A model generated the notes under the pieces. That model was not told the DNA's origin and did no database searches. It was given only the letters and a program-made list of their open reading frames with translations. 64,000 nucleotides of DNA, taken from positions 62,001 through 126,000 of the forward strand of contig NZ_WTYJ01000004.1 of NCBI RefSeq assembly GCF_009827305.1, read 5' to 3'. This document shows, one piece after another, positions 24,998-34,860 of the stretch (positions are counted from its first letter, which is position 1; each line of letters opens with the position of its first letter). The position numbers and the translations under genes are program-made. The stretch is from Croceibacterium xixiisoli (GTDB taxonomy: Bacteria; Pseudomonadota; Alphaproteobacteria; Sphingomonadales; Sphingomonadaceae).

Positions 24998-25271
24998 GCG
25001 TTAACCTGACCCATACATGTTAAGCCATTCTCCTCCCTTGGCTCTAACAAGCTCTTAACGGGTTCCCGCCATTTCTGCGGGTTTGATGCCGTTTGTTGAA
25101 TGATCGCCGGCATCGCGCAAGGTTTTTGATAAAGGTCAGTATCATACTGCCATAAGGCGAACCGTTTTCGGTCACACTTGCAACCATTGGCGCGCGGGTC
25201 GTAAGATATCGGCTGCACATCTGCCGGCTCCCTGCCGGCCTGGCCTCGACATTGCCCCGCCGGAGTTTTCC

Positions 25272-27173
25272 ATGCGTTCCGTCTTTCCCGTCGCGCTTCT
25301 GCTTCTCGCTGCCGCCTGCAAGGGCGACGCGCCAGAGGCTGCGCCCATGGTCTCGCCCATTCTGAGCACCGCCGACGCCAAGGATCCATGGACCTTCGCC
25401 GAACCGGAAAAGGCCCGGGTCACCCATGTCGATCTGGATCTGGCGCTTGATTTTGAAGCGAAATCGATCGGGGGGATCGCTACGCTCGATATTCAGGCGG
25501 CACCGGGGCAGGGTGATGTCGTGCTGGACAGCCAGGGGCTGCAAATCAGCAAGGTCACCGATGCGGACGGGGCAGAGCTGCCCTTTACCGTCGGCGCTGA
25601 AGTCGAAAACAAGGGCGCCCCGGTCACCGTGACCATGGGGGATAAACGCCGGATCGCCATCACCTACAAGGCGCCGCAGGCGGCGGCGCTGCAATGGCTG
25701 GCGCCCGAACAGACGGCGGGGGGCAAACATCCCTATGTGCTAAGTCAGGGCCAGCCGACCTTGAATCGCACCTGGATTCCGACACAGGACAGTCCCGGCA
25801 TCCGCCAGACCTGGGACGCGCGCGTCACCGCGCCCAAGCCGCTGACCGTGGTGATGTCCGGCCTGATAGAGGAAGATCCGGAGGATGTCGGCGATGACCG
25901 GCGCGCCTTCCGCTTCCATATGGACAAGCCGGTTGCCCCCTATCTCATCGCGATTGCAGCGGGCGATCTGGTGTTCCGCGATCTCGGCCCGCGCACCGGC
26001 GTGTGGACCGAACCGGCCATGATCGATGCGGCGGTGGAAGAACTGGCCGATACCGAACGCATGGTCGGCGTCGCGGAAAAGCTTTACGGTCCCTATCGCT
26101 GGGGCCGCTATGACATGATCGTGCTACCACCCAGCTTCCCCTATGGCGGCATGGAAAATCCCACGCTCACCTTCCTCACACCCACCTTCATCGCCGGGGA
26201 CAAGAGCCTGGTCGGGCTGGTCGCGCATGAACTGGCGCACAGCTGGTCGGGCAATCTGGTGACCAATGCCAATTGGCAGGACAGCTGGCTCAACGAAGGC
26301 ATCACCTCCTATTTCGAAAACCGCATCATCGAAGAACTCTACGGCCCCCGCCGCGCGCAGCAGGAAGCCGCGCTCAGCTTCGCCGGGATGGAAGATGACA
26401 TTGCCCAAGCCGGCGCCACCGCATCGGTAACCGCGCTGCATCTGTCTGTCGCCGATGGCGTGCCCGACGGCGGCTTGTCGGGCATCATCTATGACAAGGG
26501 CGCCACCTTCATGCGCACGGTCGAAAGCATCGTCGGCCGCGAAGCCTTCGATGCCTGGCTGCGCGAATGGTTCGACAGTCATGCCTTTCAGCCGGCCACC
26601 TCGGCCATGCTGCTGGCCGATCTGCGCGAACATCTGGTCAAGGGTGACGCTGCGCTGGAGGCGCGGCTGATGCTGGATGACTGGGTCTACAAGCCGGGCC
26701 TTCCCGCCAATGTGCTGCGCCCCGCGCCCGAAGCCTTTGCAGAGGTGGACCGCGCCGTGGCCGGTTATGCGGATTCGCGCGCGCTGGATGCCGAACTGTG
26801 GAAGGGGTGGAGCACGGCGGAACGGCTGCGGTTCCTCGCCCGGCTGCCGCGCCAGATCGGCACGGCAGAACTGGCCCGGCTGGATGGCGCGCTGGATCTC
26901 TCGCGCAGCGGCAACAATGAAATCCTCTTCGCCTGGCTCGATCTGGCATTGGCCAATCGCTATGAACCGGCCGTGCCCGTCGCCAACCAGTTCCTCGGCC
27001 GGGTCGGGCGGCGGAAATTCGTGCTGCCGCTCTATGAAACCCTGGCGAAGCAGGGCGCCTGGGGCCAGGCGATCGCGACGCGGTTCTATGCCGCCCATCG
27101 CGACAGCTACCACTCGGTCACCCAGGGCAGCGTGGACAAGATCGTCCCGCTGCCGGGCCGGACGGCCGCCTGA
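25272..27173 (+). CDS. M1-family aminopeptidase, lipoprotein
   Basis: A 633-residue zinc aminopeptidase close to leukotriene A4 hydrolase. The exopeptidase motif PYGGMENP and the zinc site HELAHSWSGN, followed after eighteen residues by the Glu of WLNEG, are intact. A C-terminal armadillo-like helical domain (about 470-620) completes the LTA4H layout. The N-terminus is a lipoprotein signal (LLLLAAAC at about 8-15), so the enzyme is exported and lipid-anchored, whereas many relatives are cytosolic. It removes N-terminal residues from peptides in the envelope. An old yellow enzyme gene starts 28 bases downstream and is likely co-transcribed. Confidence 0.95.
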   Translation: MRSVFPVALLLLAAACKGDAPEAAPMVSPILSTADAKDPWTFAEPEKARVTHVDLDLALDFEAKSIGGIATLDIQAAPGQGDVVLDSQGLQISKVTDADGAELPFTVGAEVENKGAPVTVTMGDKRRIAITYKAPQAAALQWLAPEQTAGGKHPYVLSQGQPTLNRTWIPTQDSPGIRQTWDARVTAPKPLTVVMSGLIEEDPEDVGDDRRAFRFHMDKPVAPYLIAIAAGDLVFRDLGPRTGVWTEPAMIDAAVEELADTERMVGVAEKLYGPYRWGRYDMIVLPPSFPYGGMENPTLTFLTPTFIAGDKSLVGLVAHELAHSWSGNLVTNANWQDSWLNEGITSYFENRIIEELYGPRRAQQEAALSFAGMEDDIAQAGATASVTALHLSVADGVPDGGLSGIIYDKGATFMRTVESIVGREAFDAWLREWFDSHAFQPATSAMLLADLREHLVKGDAALEARLMLDDWVYKPGLPANVLRPAPEAFAEVDRAVAGYADSRALDAELWKGWSTAERLRFLARLPRQIGTAELARLDGALDLSRSGNNEILFAWLDLALANRYEPAVPVANQFLGRVGRRKFVLPLYETLAKQGAWGQAIATRFYAAHRDSYHSVTQGSVDKIVPLPGRTAA

Positions 27174-27201
27174 TCCACCACGCATAAGGGCGGCATATCC
27201 G

Positions 27202-28314
27202 ATGGCGAAATCGCAGTTGTTCGAACCGATCACCGTGGGCGGGCAGGTGCTGGCCAACCGCATCGTGATCGCTCCGATGTGTCAATATTCGGCCGTCGAT
27301 GGCGCGATGACCGATTGGCACACGATCCATCTCGGCAATCTCGCCCAGTCGGGCGCAGGCCTGCTGACGATCGAGGCCACTGCGGTGGAACCGGCCGGGC
27401 GGATCAGCTTTGCCGATGTCGGCCTGTGGGATGATGCGACCGAGGCAGCGATGGCGCGCACGCTCGCCAGCGTGCGTCGCTGGTCGCCCATGCCGGTCTG
27501 CATCCAGCTGGCCCATGCCGGGCGCAAGGCTTCGACCGATCTGCCCTGGCGCGGCGGCGGGCAGATCGCGCCCGACCATGCCGATGGCTGGCCAACGCTG
27601 GCGCCATCCGCTGTGCCGTTTGCCACCACGGACAAGGCCCCGCTCGCACTCGACCGCGCCGGAATGGAGCGCATTCGCGACAGTTTCGCCGATGCCGCGC
27701 GCCGTTCGGCCCGGCTGGGGATCGATGCGATCCAGATCCATGCCGCCCATGGCTATCTGCTGCACCAGTTCCTTTCTCCGCTCTCCAACCAGCGCACCGA
27801 CGAATATGGCGGCAGCCTGGAAAACCGCCTGCGTTTCCCGCTCGAAATCTTCGACGCGGTGCGCGCCACTTTCCCGGCCGGCCAGCCGGTCTCGGTGCGG
27901 GTGTCGGGCACCGACTGGGTGCCGGGGGGCTGGGACATCGATCAGACCATCGCCTTTGCCCAGGTGCTGGAAGCACGCGGCTGCGACGCCTTCCATGTCT
28001 CGAGCGGCGGGCTCGATCCGCGCCAGGCCATTTCCGTCGCTCCCGGCTATCAGGTGCCACTGGCCCGCGCGGTGAAGCAGGCGGTGGATCATATGCCCAT
28101 CGTCGCGGTCGGGCTGATCACCGGTTACGATCAGGCGGAAGCCATCATCGCCACCGGTGACGCGGACATGATCGCGCTCGCCCGCACAATCCTCTATGAT
28201 CCGCGCTGGCCCTGGCATGCCGCCGCGCATCTCGGGGCGCAGGTGCAGGCCGCCAACCAGTTCCTGCGCTGCCAGCCGAGCCGTTATCGGGATCTGTTCC
28301 TGCCCCAGGACTAG
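27202..28314 (+). CDS. Old yellow enzyme (YqjM-type NADH:flavin oxidoreductase)
   Basis: A 370-residue FMN TIM-barrel ene-reductase: RIVIAPMCQYSAVDG (the Cys of MCQYSA is the YqjM-type redox-tuning residue), CIQLAHAGRKAS, IDAIQIHAAHGYLLHQFLSP (His pair binding the substrate carbonyl), NQRTDEYGGSLENR and a phosphate-site region near ADMIALARTILYDPRWPW. It reduces activated C=C bonds with NAD(P)H. The start at 27202 gives the expected N-terminus. It is a useful reference for the odd relative at 8126-9124, which lacks most of these blocks. It follows the M1 aminopeptidase closely. Confidence 0.95.
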   Translation: MAKSQLFEPITVGGQVLANRIVIAPMCQYSAVDGAMTDWHTIHLGNLAQSGAGLLTIEATAVEPAGRISFADVGLWDDATEAAMARTLASVRRWSPMPVCIQLAHAGRKASTDLPWRGGGQIAPDHADGWPTLAPSAVPFATTDKAPLALDRAGMERIRDSFADAARRSARLGIDAIQIHAAHGYLLHQFLSPLSNQRTDEYGGSLENRLRFPLEIFDAVRATFPAGQPVSVRVSGTDWVPGGWDIDQTIAFAQVLEARGCDAFHVSSGGLDPRQAISVAPGYQVPLARAVKQAVDHMPIVAVGLITGYDQAEAIIATGDADMIALARTILYDPRWPWHAAAHLGAQVQAANQFLRCQPSRYRDLFLPQD

Positions 28315-28376
28315 GGCGCGTCGGCAAATTACGACGATGGGGGAACGTCAATTTTCGGTGGTTAGCGGACGATCCG

Positions 28377-28799
28377 CTATTCAACGTTGCTACCGTCGTA
28401 GACCAAATCCGTCGTCTCTTTGACGTATCCTGATGAATCCTTGACAGTGCGATAGCAGTAAACAGGCTCACCACCGATGGAGAGATCGTTGAAGGCGAAC
28501 TTGATGCACATGCGATCTTCAAGTTGCATGATCTGAATGTCACGGTGGCTTAGATCATCATTCGCTTTTATCTGCCAGCGCCGGGCAGCATCACGGACGG
28601 CTGCAGAGACTGTGAGCGCATCTTTATTGCGCCAATCCTGAATAGATTTTCCTGGCGGCGGCAACTGCCGTGGCGTGGAGAGACGATGGCTTTCACCAAC
28701 TGCTAGCCCCGCGACGAACGTGCCTATGAGCGCGAGCATTGCACCGCCGATTCCGATAGCCCGATGTCTCACGCCAGAACTATTCCAGTCGCGTCGCAT
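28377..28799 (-). CDS. Small membrane-anchored protein of unknown function
   Basis: A 140-residue protein with one N-terminal hydrophobic helix (about 16-36, AIGIGGAMLALIGTFVAGLAVG) and a periplasmic remainder. The remainder includes two Cys that could pair (MCIKFAF and VYCYRTV) and a conserved-looking LSHRDIQIMQLEDRMC segment. No family is recognised. Base composition is lower in GC than the neighbours, which may mean recent arrival. It converges on the old yellow enzyme gene and is divergent from the CHAP gene. Confidence 0.65.
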   Translation of the reverse strand: MRRDWNSSGVRHRAIGIGGAMLALIGTFVAGLAVGESHRLSTPRQLPPPGKSIQDWRNKDALTVSAAVRDAARRWQIKANDDLSHRDIQIMQLEDRMCIKFAFNDLSIGGEPVYCYRTVKDSSGYVKETTDLVYDGSNVE

Positions 28800-29043
28800 G
28801 TCCGCAAGGGAGCGAATGCAGACGTTCGAATTTTTCTACGCCCCCGCCGCTTCGATCCGCCTATCCGGCGGTTTTTACGAGTGATTCGGTATCGCGCGAA
28901 ACCGGATCGCTTGATTTATAACAATCCGGCCTCGTTCTGCCTCAATTCACCGCAGCGCTCTTTTGCGGTGCAGCGAAATCCTGTCCTGGTCGCCTCGGAC
29001 AAGGGACACGGGCGCTTCGCCCGCTTGAGGGACCAGGGATCGT

Positions 29044-29583
29044 ATGACCGCCAATTCGGCCCGGACGGCTGACAGCCGCCTGCTTGCATTCTGCGCTGCG
29101 ATCGCCGTTCTGTTCTCCTCCTTCTTCGCTGTTCCTGCCCTTGCCGGCGGCGTGCTGCAGTGCGTGCCCTACGCCCGGCAGATTTCCGGCATCGATATTC
29201 AGGGCAATGCCCGCTTCTGGTGGGGCAAGGCCGAAGGCCGCTATGAACGCGGCAATACCCCGGAAGCCGGCGCCGTCCTCGCCTTCCAGTCCACCTCCTC
29301 CATGCCGCATGGCCATGTCGCCACCGTGCGCGAAGTCGTCAGCAGCCGCCGGATCGTGCTCGATCACGCCAACTGGTCCAGCCCCGGCCAGATCGAACGC
29401 CACGCCGTGGCTGAAGACGTCTCTGCCGCCAATGACTGGAGCGATGTCCGCGTGTGGTACGGCCCGATCAACGCCCTGGGCCGTCGCAGCAACCCGACCT
29501 TCGGCTTCATCTACAACCGCGCGCCCACCACGGCCGGCGTGCTGGCAATCGACACCACCGCCCACGCCGTCACCGGCGGCTGA
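29044..29583 (+). CDS. Secreted CHAP-domain amidase
   Basis: A 179-residue exported protein: signal peptide (about 10-35, FCAAIAVLFSSFFAVPALAGG), then a CHAP (cysteine, histidine-dependent amidohydrolase) domain. The catalytic Cys is in VLQCVPYARQISGI, the His in SMPHGHVATVREVV, and the third polar residue likely in DHANW. CHAP enzymes cut peptidoglycan stems or cross-bridges. There is no separate wall-binding domain. Small CHAP proteins with a leading Cys-Val-Pro-Tyr-Ala are common in sphingomonads and acetic acid bacteria. It stands alone between unrelated genes. Confidence 0.88.
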   Translation: MTANSARTADSRLLAFCAAIAVLFSSFFAVPALAGGVLQCVPYARQISGIDIQGNARFWWGKAEGRYERGNTPEAGAVLAFQSTSSMPHGHVATVREVVSSRRIVLDHANWSSPGQIERHAVAEDVSAANDWSDVRVWYGPINALGRRSNPTFGFIYNRAPTTAGVLAIDTTAHAVTGG

Positions 29584-29706
29584 TCGGATCGCACCCGCCA
29601 GGCGCGGGGTTTTCGCGACAATCCGGCCACACTGCGTGGCAATTTCATGTCAGCAGACAACGCTTTCCGCTTGCTGTTCTGACAACAATCCGCACATCAT
29701 TGGCTG

Positions 29707-31788
29707 ATGCTGCGCCAGTATGAACTTGTTGAACGGGTGAAGAGCTACGACCCGGACGCCGATGAGGTGTTGCTCAACCGCGCCTATGTCTACACCGTGC
29801 AGAAGCATGGTTCGCAAAAACGGGCGAGCGGGGATCCCTATTTCAGCCACCCGGTCGAAGTCGCCGGGCTGATGACCGATCTGAAGCTGGATCAGGAAAC
29901 CATCATCACCGCGCTGCTCCACGATACGGTGGAAGACACGCTGGCCACGATCGGCGATATCGAGGCGAATTTCGGGCCCGAAGTGGCCCGGCTGGTCGAT
30001 GGCGTGACCAAGCTGTCGAAGATCGACACCATGGCCGAAACCGAACGCGCGGCCGAAAACCTGCGCAAGTTCCTGCTGGCCATGAGCGAGGACATCCGCG
30101 TCCTGCTGGTCAAGCTGGCGGACCGGCTGCACAATATGCGCACGCTCCATTTCATCCGCAGCCCGGAAAAACGGGCCCGGATCGCGCGCGAAACCATGGA
30201 GATCTATGCGCCGCTGGCTGAACGCGTGGGCATGTATGAATATATGCGCGAAATGCAGGCGCTGGCGTTCGAACAGCTTGAACCCGAAGCCTATGCCACG
30301 CTCACCGGGCGGCTGGAACAATTGCGCAGCCAGGATATCGGGCAGGTCGATTCCATCGCCCTGGCGATCAAGCAGGCGCTGGCCGCCGCCGGCATGCAGG
30401 TGACGGTCTGGGGCCGCGAAAAACAGCCCTATTCGATCTGGAAGAAAATGGCCGAGCGCCATGTCTCCTTCGATCAGGTCACCGACATCATGGCCTTCCG
30501 GGTGATCTGCGACAATGAAGCGGATTGCTATCGCGCGCTCGGCCTGCTGCACACCACCTGGCAGTTCATTCCCGGCCGGTTCAAGGATTACATCTCCACC
30601 CCCAAGAGCAATGGTTATCGCTCGCTCCACACCGCGCTGATCTATGAAAACTCCATGCGGGTGGAGGTGCAGGTACGCACCGGGGAAATGCATCGGTTGA
30701 ACGAATTCGGCCTGGCCGCGCATTGGGCCTACAAGCAGGGCGAAAAGCCCGATGGTCAGGTCGGCTGGCTGCGCGATCTGATCGAAATCGTCGACGCCAG
30801 TTCCGATGCGGAAGAATTGCTCGAAAACACCAAGATGGCGATCTACCAGGATCGCATCTTCGCCTTCACCCCCAAGGGCGCGCTGTTCCAGCTGCCCAAG
30901 GGCTCGACGGCGGTGGATTTCGCCTTTGCCGTCCACACCGATCTGGGCGCGCATACGGTGGGCGCCAAGATCAACGGGCGCCACATGCCGCTGCGCACCG
31001 CGCTCAACAACGGCGATGTGGTTGAAATCATCAAGGGTTCCAGCGCTGAACCGCAGCTGAGCTGGCTCGGTTTCGTCATTACGGGCAAGGCGCGGGCCGC
31101 CATTCGTCGTTCGGTCCGGGCGCGCGAGCGCGCAGAGGTTGCCGGTATCGGTGAATTGCTGTTCGATCAGCTGGTCGAACGCTTCCCGGTCAAGCTCGGG
31201 AAAAAAGCGATCGCCGCCGCACTGGAAAGGCTCAATCTCGATGATGAGGACGATCTGATGTATGCGATCGGCGCGGCCAAGCTGTCCGATCGGGAAGTGA
31301 TGGAAGCGCTCGTCCCGGGCAGCACCGCCGATCTGCCGACCCAGCCGCCGCAGGGTCAGGCGATTTCCATCAAGGGGCTGACCCCCGGCATGGGCTATGC
31401 GCTGGCGCAATGCTGCCACCCGGTCCCGGGGGATCGCATCGTCGGCCTGCGGGTGCGGGATGAAGGTGTGCAGGTTCACGCGATCGATTGCCTCGAACTC
31501 GCCAATGGCGTGGATGCCGACTGGGTCGATCTGTCATGGGGTGATCGTTCGCAGGGCGCGGTCGGCCGGATCCGCACGATCCTCTACAACCGTCCCGGCA
31601 CGCTGGCGGAAATGGCCACCATCTTCGCCACCAATCACGCCAATGTAATGAATATCGAACTCACCAATCGTGACGATCCGTTTCACACCTATGAAGCCGA
31701 TCTCGAGGTGAAGGATCTCGCCCACCTGACCCGCATCGTCAGCGCCCTGCGCGCCAGCGAAGCCGTGGCAGAGGCAGAGCGTATTTGA
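29707..31788 (+). CDS. rsh: Bifunctional (p)ppGpp synthetase/hydrolase (RelA/SpoT homologue)
   Basis: A 693-residue Rsh enzyme with all domains in order: HD hydrolase (HDTVED at 72-77), synthetase with KSNGYRSLHTALI, TGS domain (IFAFTPKGALFQLPKGSTAVDFAFAVH), a conserved Cys/His region (YALAQCCHPVPGDRIVGL) and a C-terminal ACT domain (LAEMATIFATNHANVMNIE). Both catalytic halves look intact, as expected for the single stringent-response enzyme of alphaproteobacteria. It controls growth, stress and stationary-phase genes. The length is slightly short of E. coli SpoT. A strong hairpin follows the stop. Confidence 0.97.
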   Translation: MLRQYELVERVKSYDPDADEVLLNRAYVYTVQKHGSQKRASGDPYFSHPVEVAGLMTDLKLDQETIITALLHDTVEDTLATIGDIEANFGPEVARLVDGVTKLSKIDTMAETERAAENLRKFLLAMSEDIRVLLVKLADRLHNMRTLHFIRSPEKRARIARETMEIYAPLAERVGMYEYMREMQALAFEQLEPEAYATLTGRLEQLRSQDIGQVDSIALAIKQALAAAGMQVTVWGREKQPYSIWKKMAERHVSFDQVTDIMAFRVICDNEADCYRALGLLHTTWQFIPGRFKDYISTPKSNGYRSLHTALIYENSMRVEVQVRTGEMHRLNEFGLAAHWAYKQGEKPDGQVGWLRDLIEIVDASSDAEELLENTKMAIYQDRIFAFTPKGALFQLPKGSTAVDFAFAVHTDLGAHTVGAKINGRHMPLRTALNNGDVVEIIKGSSAEPQLSWLGFVITGKARAAIRRSVRARERAEVAGIGELLFDQLVERFPVKLGKKAIAAALERLNLDDEDDLMYAIGAAKLSDREVMEALVPGSTADLPTQPPQGQAISIKGLTPGMGYALAQCCHPVPGDRIVGLRVRDEGVQVHAIDCLELANGVDADWVDLSWGDRSQGAVGRIRTILYNRPGTLAEMATIFATNHANVMNIELTNRDDPFHTYEADLEVKDLAHLTRIVSALRASEAVAEAERI

Positions 31789-31804
31789 TTGACCGCTAAA
31801 CCCC

Positions 31805-31828
31805 CCGGGACGTCGCCAGACGTCCCGG
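31805..31828. terminator. Hairpin between rsh and a convergent glycosyltransferase gene
   Basis: A perfect 10-bp stem CCGGGACGTC / GACGTCCCGG with a GCCA loop, 16 bases after the rsh stop and six bases before the stop of the opposing gene. There is no T run, but the position makes a two-way terminator likely. Confidence 0.6.
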
Positions 31829-31834
31829 TGCAGG

Positions 31835-33343
31835 CTATTGTGCTGCAACCGGCTGCTGCACCGGGCTGCTCCCCCTCTCGACAGGCCGCAGGCGATAGAC
31901 CAGCCGGAACCGACCCGGTCCGGTCGGTTCCCGAAGCACCAGCACATAATCGGCCGCCAGCGCCCGATCCACCACCGCCGCCGTCTCCTTGTTCTGCAGC
32001 GACCAGCGCGGCTCATCCAGCACCACAGCAGCCGGGCGGGTGGCCATGATGCGGGTCACTTCGGCCACCGGGTCGACCCCGATCGATCCGGCTTCCATCA
32101 TGCCGTTCAAATGGCCGGGGAAGGCGAAGCGGGATGGCAGGCAGCTGTCCAGTTCCTGATACAGCGCCGGAAACCCGTCGAACACGAACAGGCACCCCGG
32201 CGCTGTGTCCACCGGGCCGATCGCCTGCGCCATCCGTTCCACCGTGGCGCGATTGCCCTTGCCGGCAATGAAATGCGCCACCAGCCATTGCCCGGCGATC
32301 AGCGCCACCAGCGTCAGCACCAGCCCCGCGCGGCGATGATGCGCCAGCGCCGGGGCCGCCAGCACGGCCAGCGGTGCGGTCAGCGGAATCCAGTAATGCG
32401 GCACGAAGCTGCGCATCGCCACCAACGCCACCAGCGCCGCCAGCACCCAGCCGCCGATAAAACGCACAGCCGGGGTCTTGGGCGCAATCCGCCAGCCGGC
32501 CACCCCCGCCAGGATCAGCAGCAGCGCCGCCCCCAGACCGCCGGCCAGCTCTTCCAGCCAGTCGCCCAATGGCATCGGCGTGCGCAGGAAGATGGAGGTG
32601 ATATTGGCGAACAACCATTCCCCGCCAAAGCCCAGCACGGCAAACCCACCCCACACCAGCAGCGTGGGCAACAGCGCCAGAGAGACCCACAGCGCCGACA
32701 GCGCCACCAGCGAACTCGTCGCCGCGCGTGCGCGCCATGCGGTCCACAGCAGCACCAGGCCGAAGAACACGCCCTCGATCACCACCGTATATTTGATCTG
32801 CACGGCCAGCCCGATCAGCAGCATGGCCAGCGCGCCATCGGCCGCCAGCCGCCCGACCGGGCGCTCGCCATTGACCTGGCGCAGCACCAGCAGCGCGGCC
32901 AGCGCCACCGGAAGGGTGTAGAACACCGCCGCCTGCCCGCCTTCGCCCTGCAACAGATTGAGCCAGGCGATATAGAGCACGCCGGCCAGCGTGGGCGCGA
33001 ATGTGCGCCGCGTCAGCCGCCGCGCCAGCAGCGCCACCACCCAGCCGGTCAGCCCGGCAAACAGGGTCGCCATCAGCTGGTAAGCGATCGCATGCGATCC
33101 GCCGATCGCGGCAGCGGCGGCAAACAGCAGGAACAACCCGATCGGCTTGCGATCCCAGATATCGATATAGGGCCACGCCCCATCGAGCATGCGCTCGCCC
33201 GCCAGGCGATAGAACTGCTCGTCGAATTCGATCACCGGATTGCCGAAGGTCTGCGCGCGCAGCAGCACGGCGATCAGCACCATGCCCAGCGGCACCAGCC
33301 AGCTGTTGCGCCGGATCGGCGCCGATTTGAACGAAGCGGCCAC
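31835..33343 (-). CDS. GT-C (ArnT/PMT-like) membrane glycosyltransferase
   Basis: A 502-residue polytopic protein with about eleven hydrophobic helices and a ~110-residue soluble C-terminal end. The first periplasmic loop has FDEQFYRLAGERMLDGAWPYIDIWDRKPIGLFLLFA. This matches GT-C enzymes such as ArnT and protein mannosyltransferases (an acidic residue after helix 1 and the W-D-x-K-P-P-type segment), which move sugars from polyprenyl-phosphate donors. The acceptor is unknown. The start is GTG at 33343, two bases after the cyclophilin-type gene's stop, so the two form an operon. Confidence 0.85.
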   Translation of the reverse strand: MAASFKSAPIRRNSWLVPLGMVLIAVLLRAQTFGNPVIEFDEQFYRLAGERMLDGAWPYIDIWDRKPIGLFLLFAAAAAIGGSHAIAYQLMATLFAGLTGWVVALLARRLTRRTFAPTLAGVLYIAWLNLLQGEGGQAAVFYTLPVALAALLVLRQVNGERPVGRLAADGALAMLLIGLAVQIKYTVVIEGVFFGLVLLWTAWRARAATSSLVALSALWVSLALLPTLLVWGGFAVLGFGGEWLFANITSIFLRTPMPLGDWLEELAGGLGAALLLILAGVAGWRIAPKTPAVRFIGGWVLAALVALVAMRSFVPHYWIPLTAPLAVLAAPALAHHRRAGLVLTLVALIAGQWLVAHFIAGKGNRATVERMAQAIGPVDTAPGCLFVFDGFPALYQELDSCLPSRFAFPGHLNGMMEAGSIGVDPVAEVTRIMATRPAAVVLDEPRWSLQNKETAAVVDRALAADYVLVLREPTGPGRFRLVYRLRPVERGSSPVQQPVAAQ

Positions 33344-33345
33344 GC

Positions 33346-34347
33346 TCAGTTGCCCTTCACGATTTGCCGCAGCGGCACCGGTGCATTGCAGATATCGACC
33401 CCCTTGGCCGGCGCGCGGTAGAAATCATCATCGCGATTGGCCCGCAGATGCAGATAGCGGGCAAAACTCGCGCTGTCGCTGGCCAGATATTCGAAATGCG
33501 GCCGTTCCGCCGGGGGCAGTTCATCGCCCAGCCGCACGGACCGGATCGGCACACGCAGCGCCGCATCGTCATACACGCCCGCCTCACCCCTGCCGCGCGG
33601 CAGGGTGGACAGATGCTCGATGCCCGCGATCACCCGGCCGACCACGGCGATATTGCGGTCCAGCGCGCGCGGCGCATGGCCGATCACCGCATAAAGCTCC
33701 GCGCCCGTGCCGGTATCGGGGGAAAGATCGCGGGCGACCCCGACCGATCCATAGCAATGCACGGGCCAGCCGCTGCGCCCGCCGCTGTCATCCAGCGCAA
33801 TGGGCCAACCGGCGGCAAAACCCGTGATGGCATAGGAATCGATCCAGCGGTTGATCACCACCTCTTGCTTCTCCGGCGTCAGCACAAAATCGCGCCCATC
33901 CTCGGGGCCTGTCTCGATCGGGGTCAGATAATCGCTTTCCGGCACCACAAGCAGCCCGCCGGGCAGGGGCTTGGCGTCGGGCTTGTCATCCTCCCCATCG
34001 CCCCATTGCGCCACCCAATTGTCGACCACGCGATAAACGCTGGTGCCATCCCACCAATGCGCGCGGGCAAGGGCGCGGATATTGCCGGTCCAGCCGGCGC
34101 TGAAGGGCGGGGGGATCAGCTGGATGATCACCCGGCGCGGCTGGCCGGCGGTATCGGGCGCCAGTTCCATCACCAGCAGATCGGCCGGATCGATCGCCCG
34201 CCAGTCCGTGGCCGGGGCGGCGGCCACCACATCGGCCGGCGTCGGTTTGGCGGGCGCAGCCTCCTGCGCAGATGCGGCCGGGGGCAGGGCGGTGAGGGCA
34301 AGCAGCGCGGCGGACATCCGCAAAAGGGGAAACAGCGCGCGCATCAT
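33346..34347 (-). CDS. Periplasmic cyclophilin-type peptidyl-prolyl isomerase
   Basis: A 333-residue exported protein: signal peptide (about 1-27, ending SAQEA), then a cyclophilin-like domain with RALARAHWWDGTSVYRVVDNWVAQWGD (family form FHRVI-FMIQGGD) and a later AVIGHAPRALDRNIAVVGRVIAGIEHLS (family form VFGKVVEGM). The domain is interrupted by a long insertion (about 130-200), and the conserved active-site Arg-Phe pair is changed, so isomerase activity is uncertain. The stop is two bases before the glycosyltransferase start, and a metallopeptidase gene lies just upstream. Confidence 0.82.
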   Translation of the reverse strand: MMRALFPLLRMSAALLALTALPPAASAQEAAPAKPTPADVVAAAPATDWRAIDPADLLVMELAPDTAGQPRRVIIQLIPPPFSAGWTGNIRALARAHWWDGTSVYRVVDNWVAQWGDGEDDKPDAKPLPGGLLVVPESDYLTPIETGPEDGRDFVLTPEKQEVVINRWIDSYAITGFAAGWPIALDDSGGRSGWPVHCYGSVGVARDLSPDTGTGAELYAVIGHAPRALDRNIAVVGRVIAGIEHLSTLPRGRGEAGVYDDAALRVPIRSVRLGDELPPAERPHFEYLASDSASFARYLHLRANRDDDFYRAPAKGVDICNAPVPLRQIVKGN

Positions 34348-34359
34348 GGCCCTCCGGCG

Positions 34360-34764
34360 CTATCGCGCCTCTTCCTCCAGCAGATGCATGGTCTCGTCCG
34401 ACAGGCCGAAATGATGCCCCACCTCATGGATCAGCACATGCGCGATCAGATGCTCCAGCGTTTCATCGCCCCGGTCGATCCATTCGCTTAGAATGGGCAT
34501 GCGGAACAGCCGGATCCGATCGGGCATGTCGCCCGACCGGTCGATGCTCTTCAGATGCAGCGGCAGCCCTTCATAGACCCCGGTCAGCTCGAACGGATCC
34601 TCGATCTCCATCTCGCGCAGCAGCGTCTCATCGGCGAAATCCTCGACGCTCAGCACCACATGTCCCAGATGCGCGGCGAACTGTTCCGGCAAATGCGCGA
34701 GGGCCGCACGGGCCAGCGTTTCCATCTCTTCCAGCCCGGGTGCGATGCCAAAGATCCGTGTCAT
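34360..34764 (-). CDS. Small zincin-like metallopeptidase
   Basis: A 134-residue protein with the zinc motif HEVGHHFG (H-E-x-x-H-x-x-G) near the C-terminus after HLIAHVLI. The N-terminal half has the family's LEEMETLARAALAHLP and VVLSVEDFAD segments. It belongs to the small 'metallopeptidase family' proteins of alphaproteobacteria (one-domain minimal zincins) with no known substrate. The ATG at 34764 gives the usual length; longer frames would run toward the tRNA. It lies 12 bases upstream of the cyclophilin gene and may lead that operon. Confidence 0.85.
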   Translation of the reverse strand: MTRIFGIAPGLEEMETLARAALAHLPEQFAAHLGHVVLSVEDFADETLLREMEIEDPFELTGVYEGLPLHLKSIDRSGDMPDRIRLFRMPILSEWIDRGDETLEHLIAHVLIHEVGHHFGLSDETMHLLEEEAR

Positions 34765-34860
34765 GCACAGGTGACTAGGCAGCCATTGCAAAACCAGCAA
34801 GCGGAACCCTTGCCATGGGCGCCGACTGCCGCTAGTGGCGCTCGCCTGCATAGGGCATGC

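Noticed and set aside
25137-25149. CAGTAT-C-ATACTG palindrome upstream of the aminopeptidase gene
   Set aside because: It is short, with no matching partner elsewhere in the window and no regulator nearby.
31838-33421. A 527-residue plus-strand frame opposite the GT-C glycosyltransferase
   Set aside because: It is an antisense shadow of a membrane protein, typical of GC-rich DNA; its composition is mostly Arg/Gln/His/Pro.
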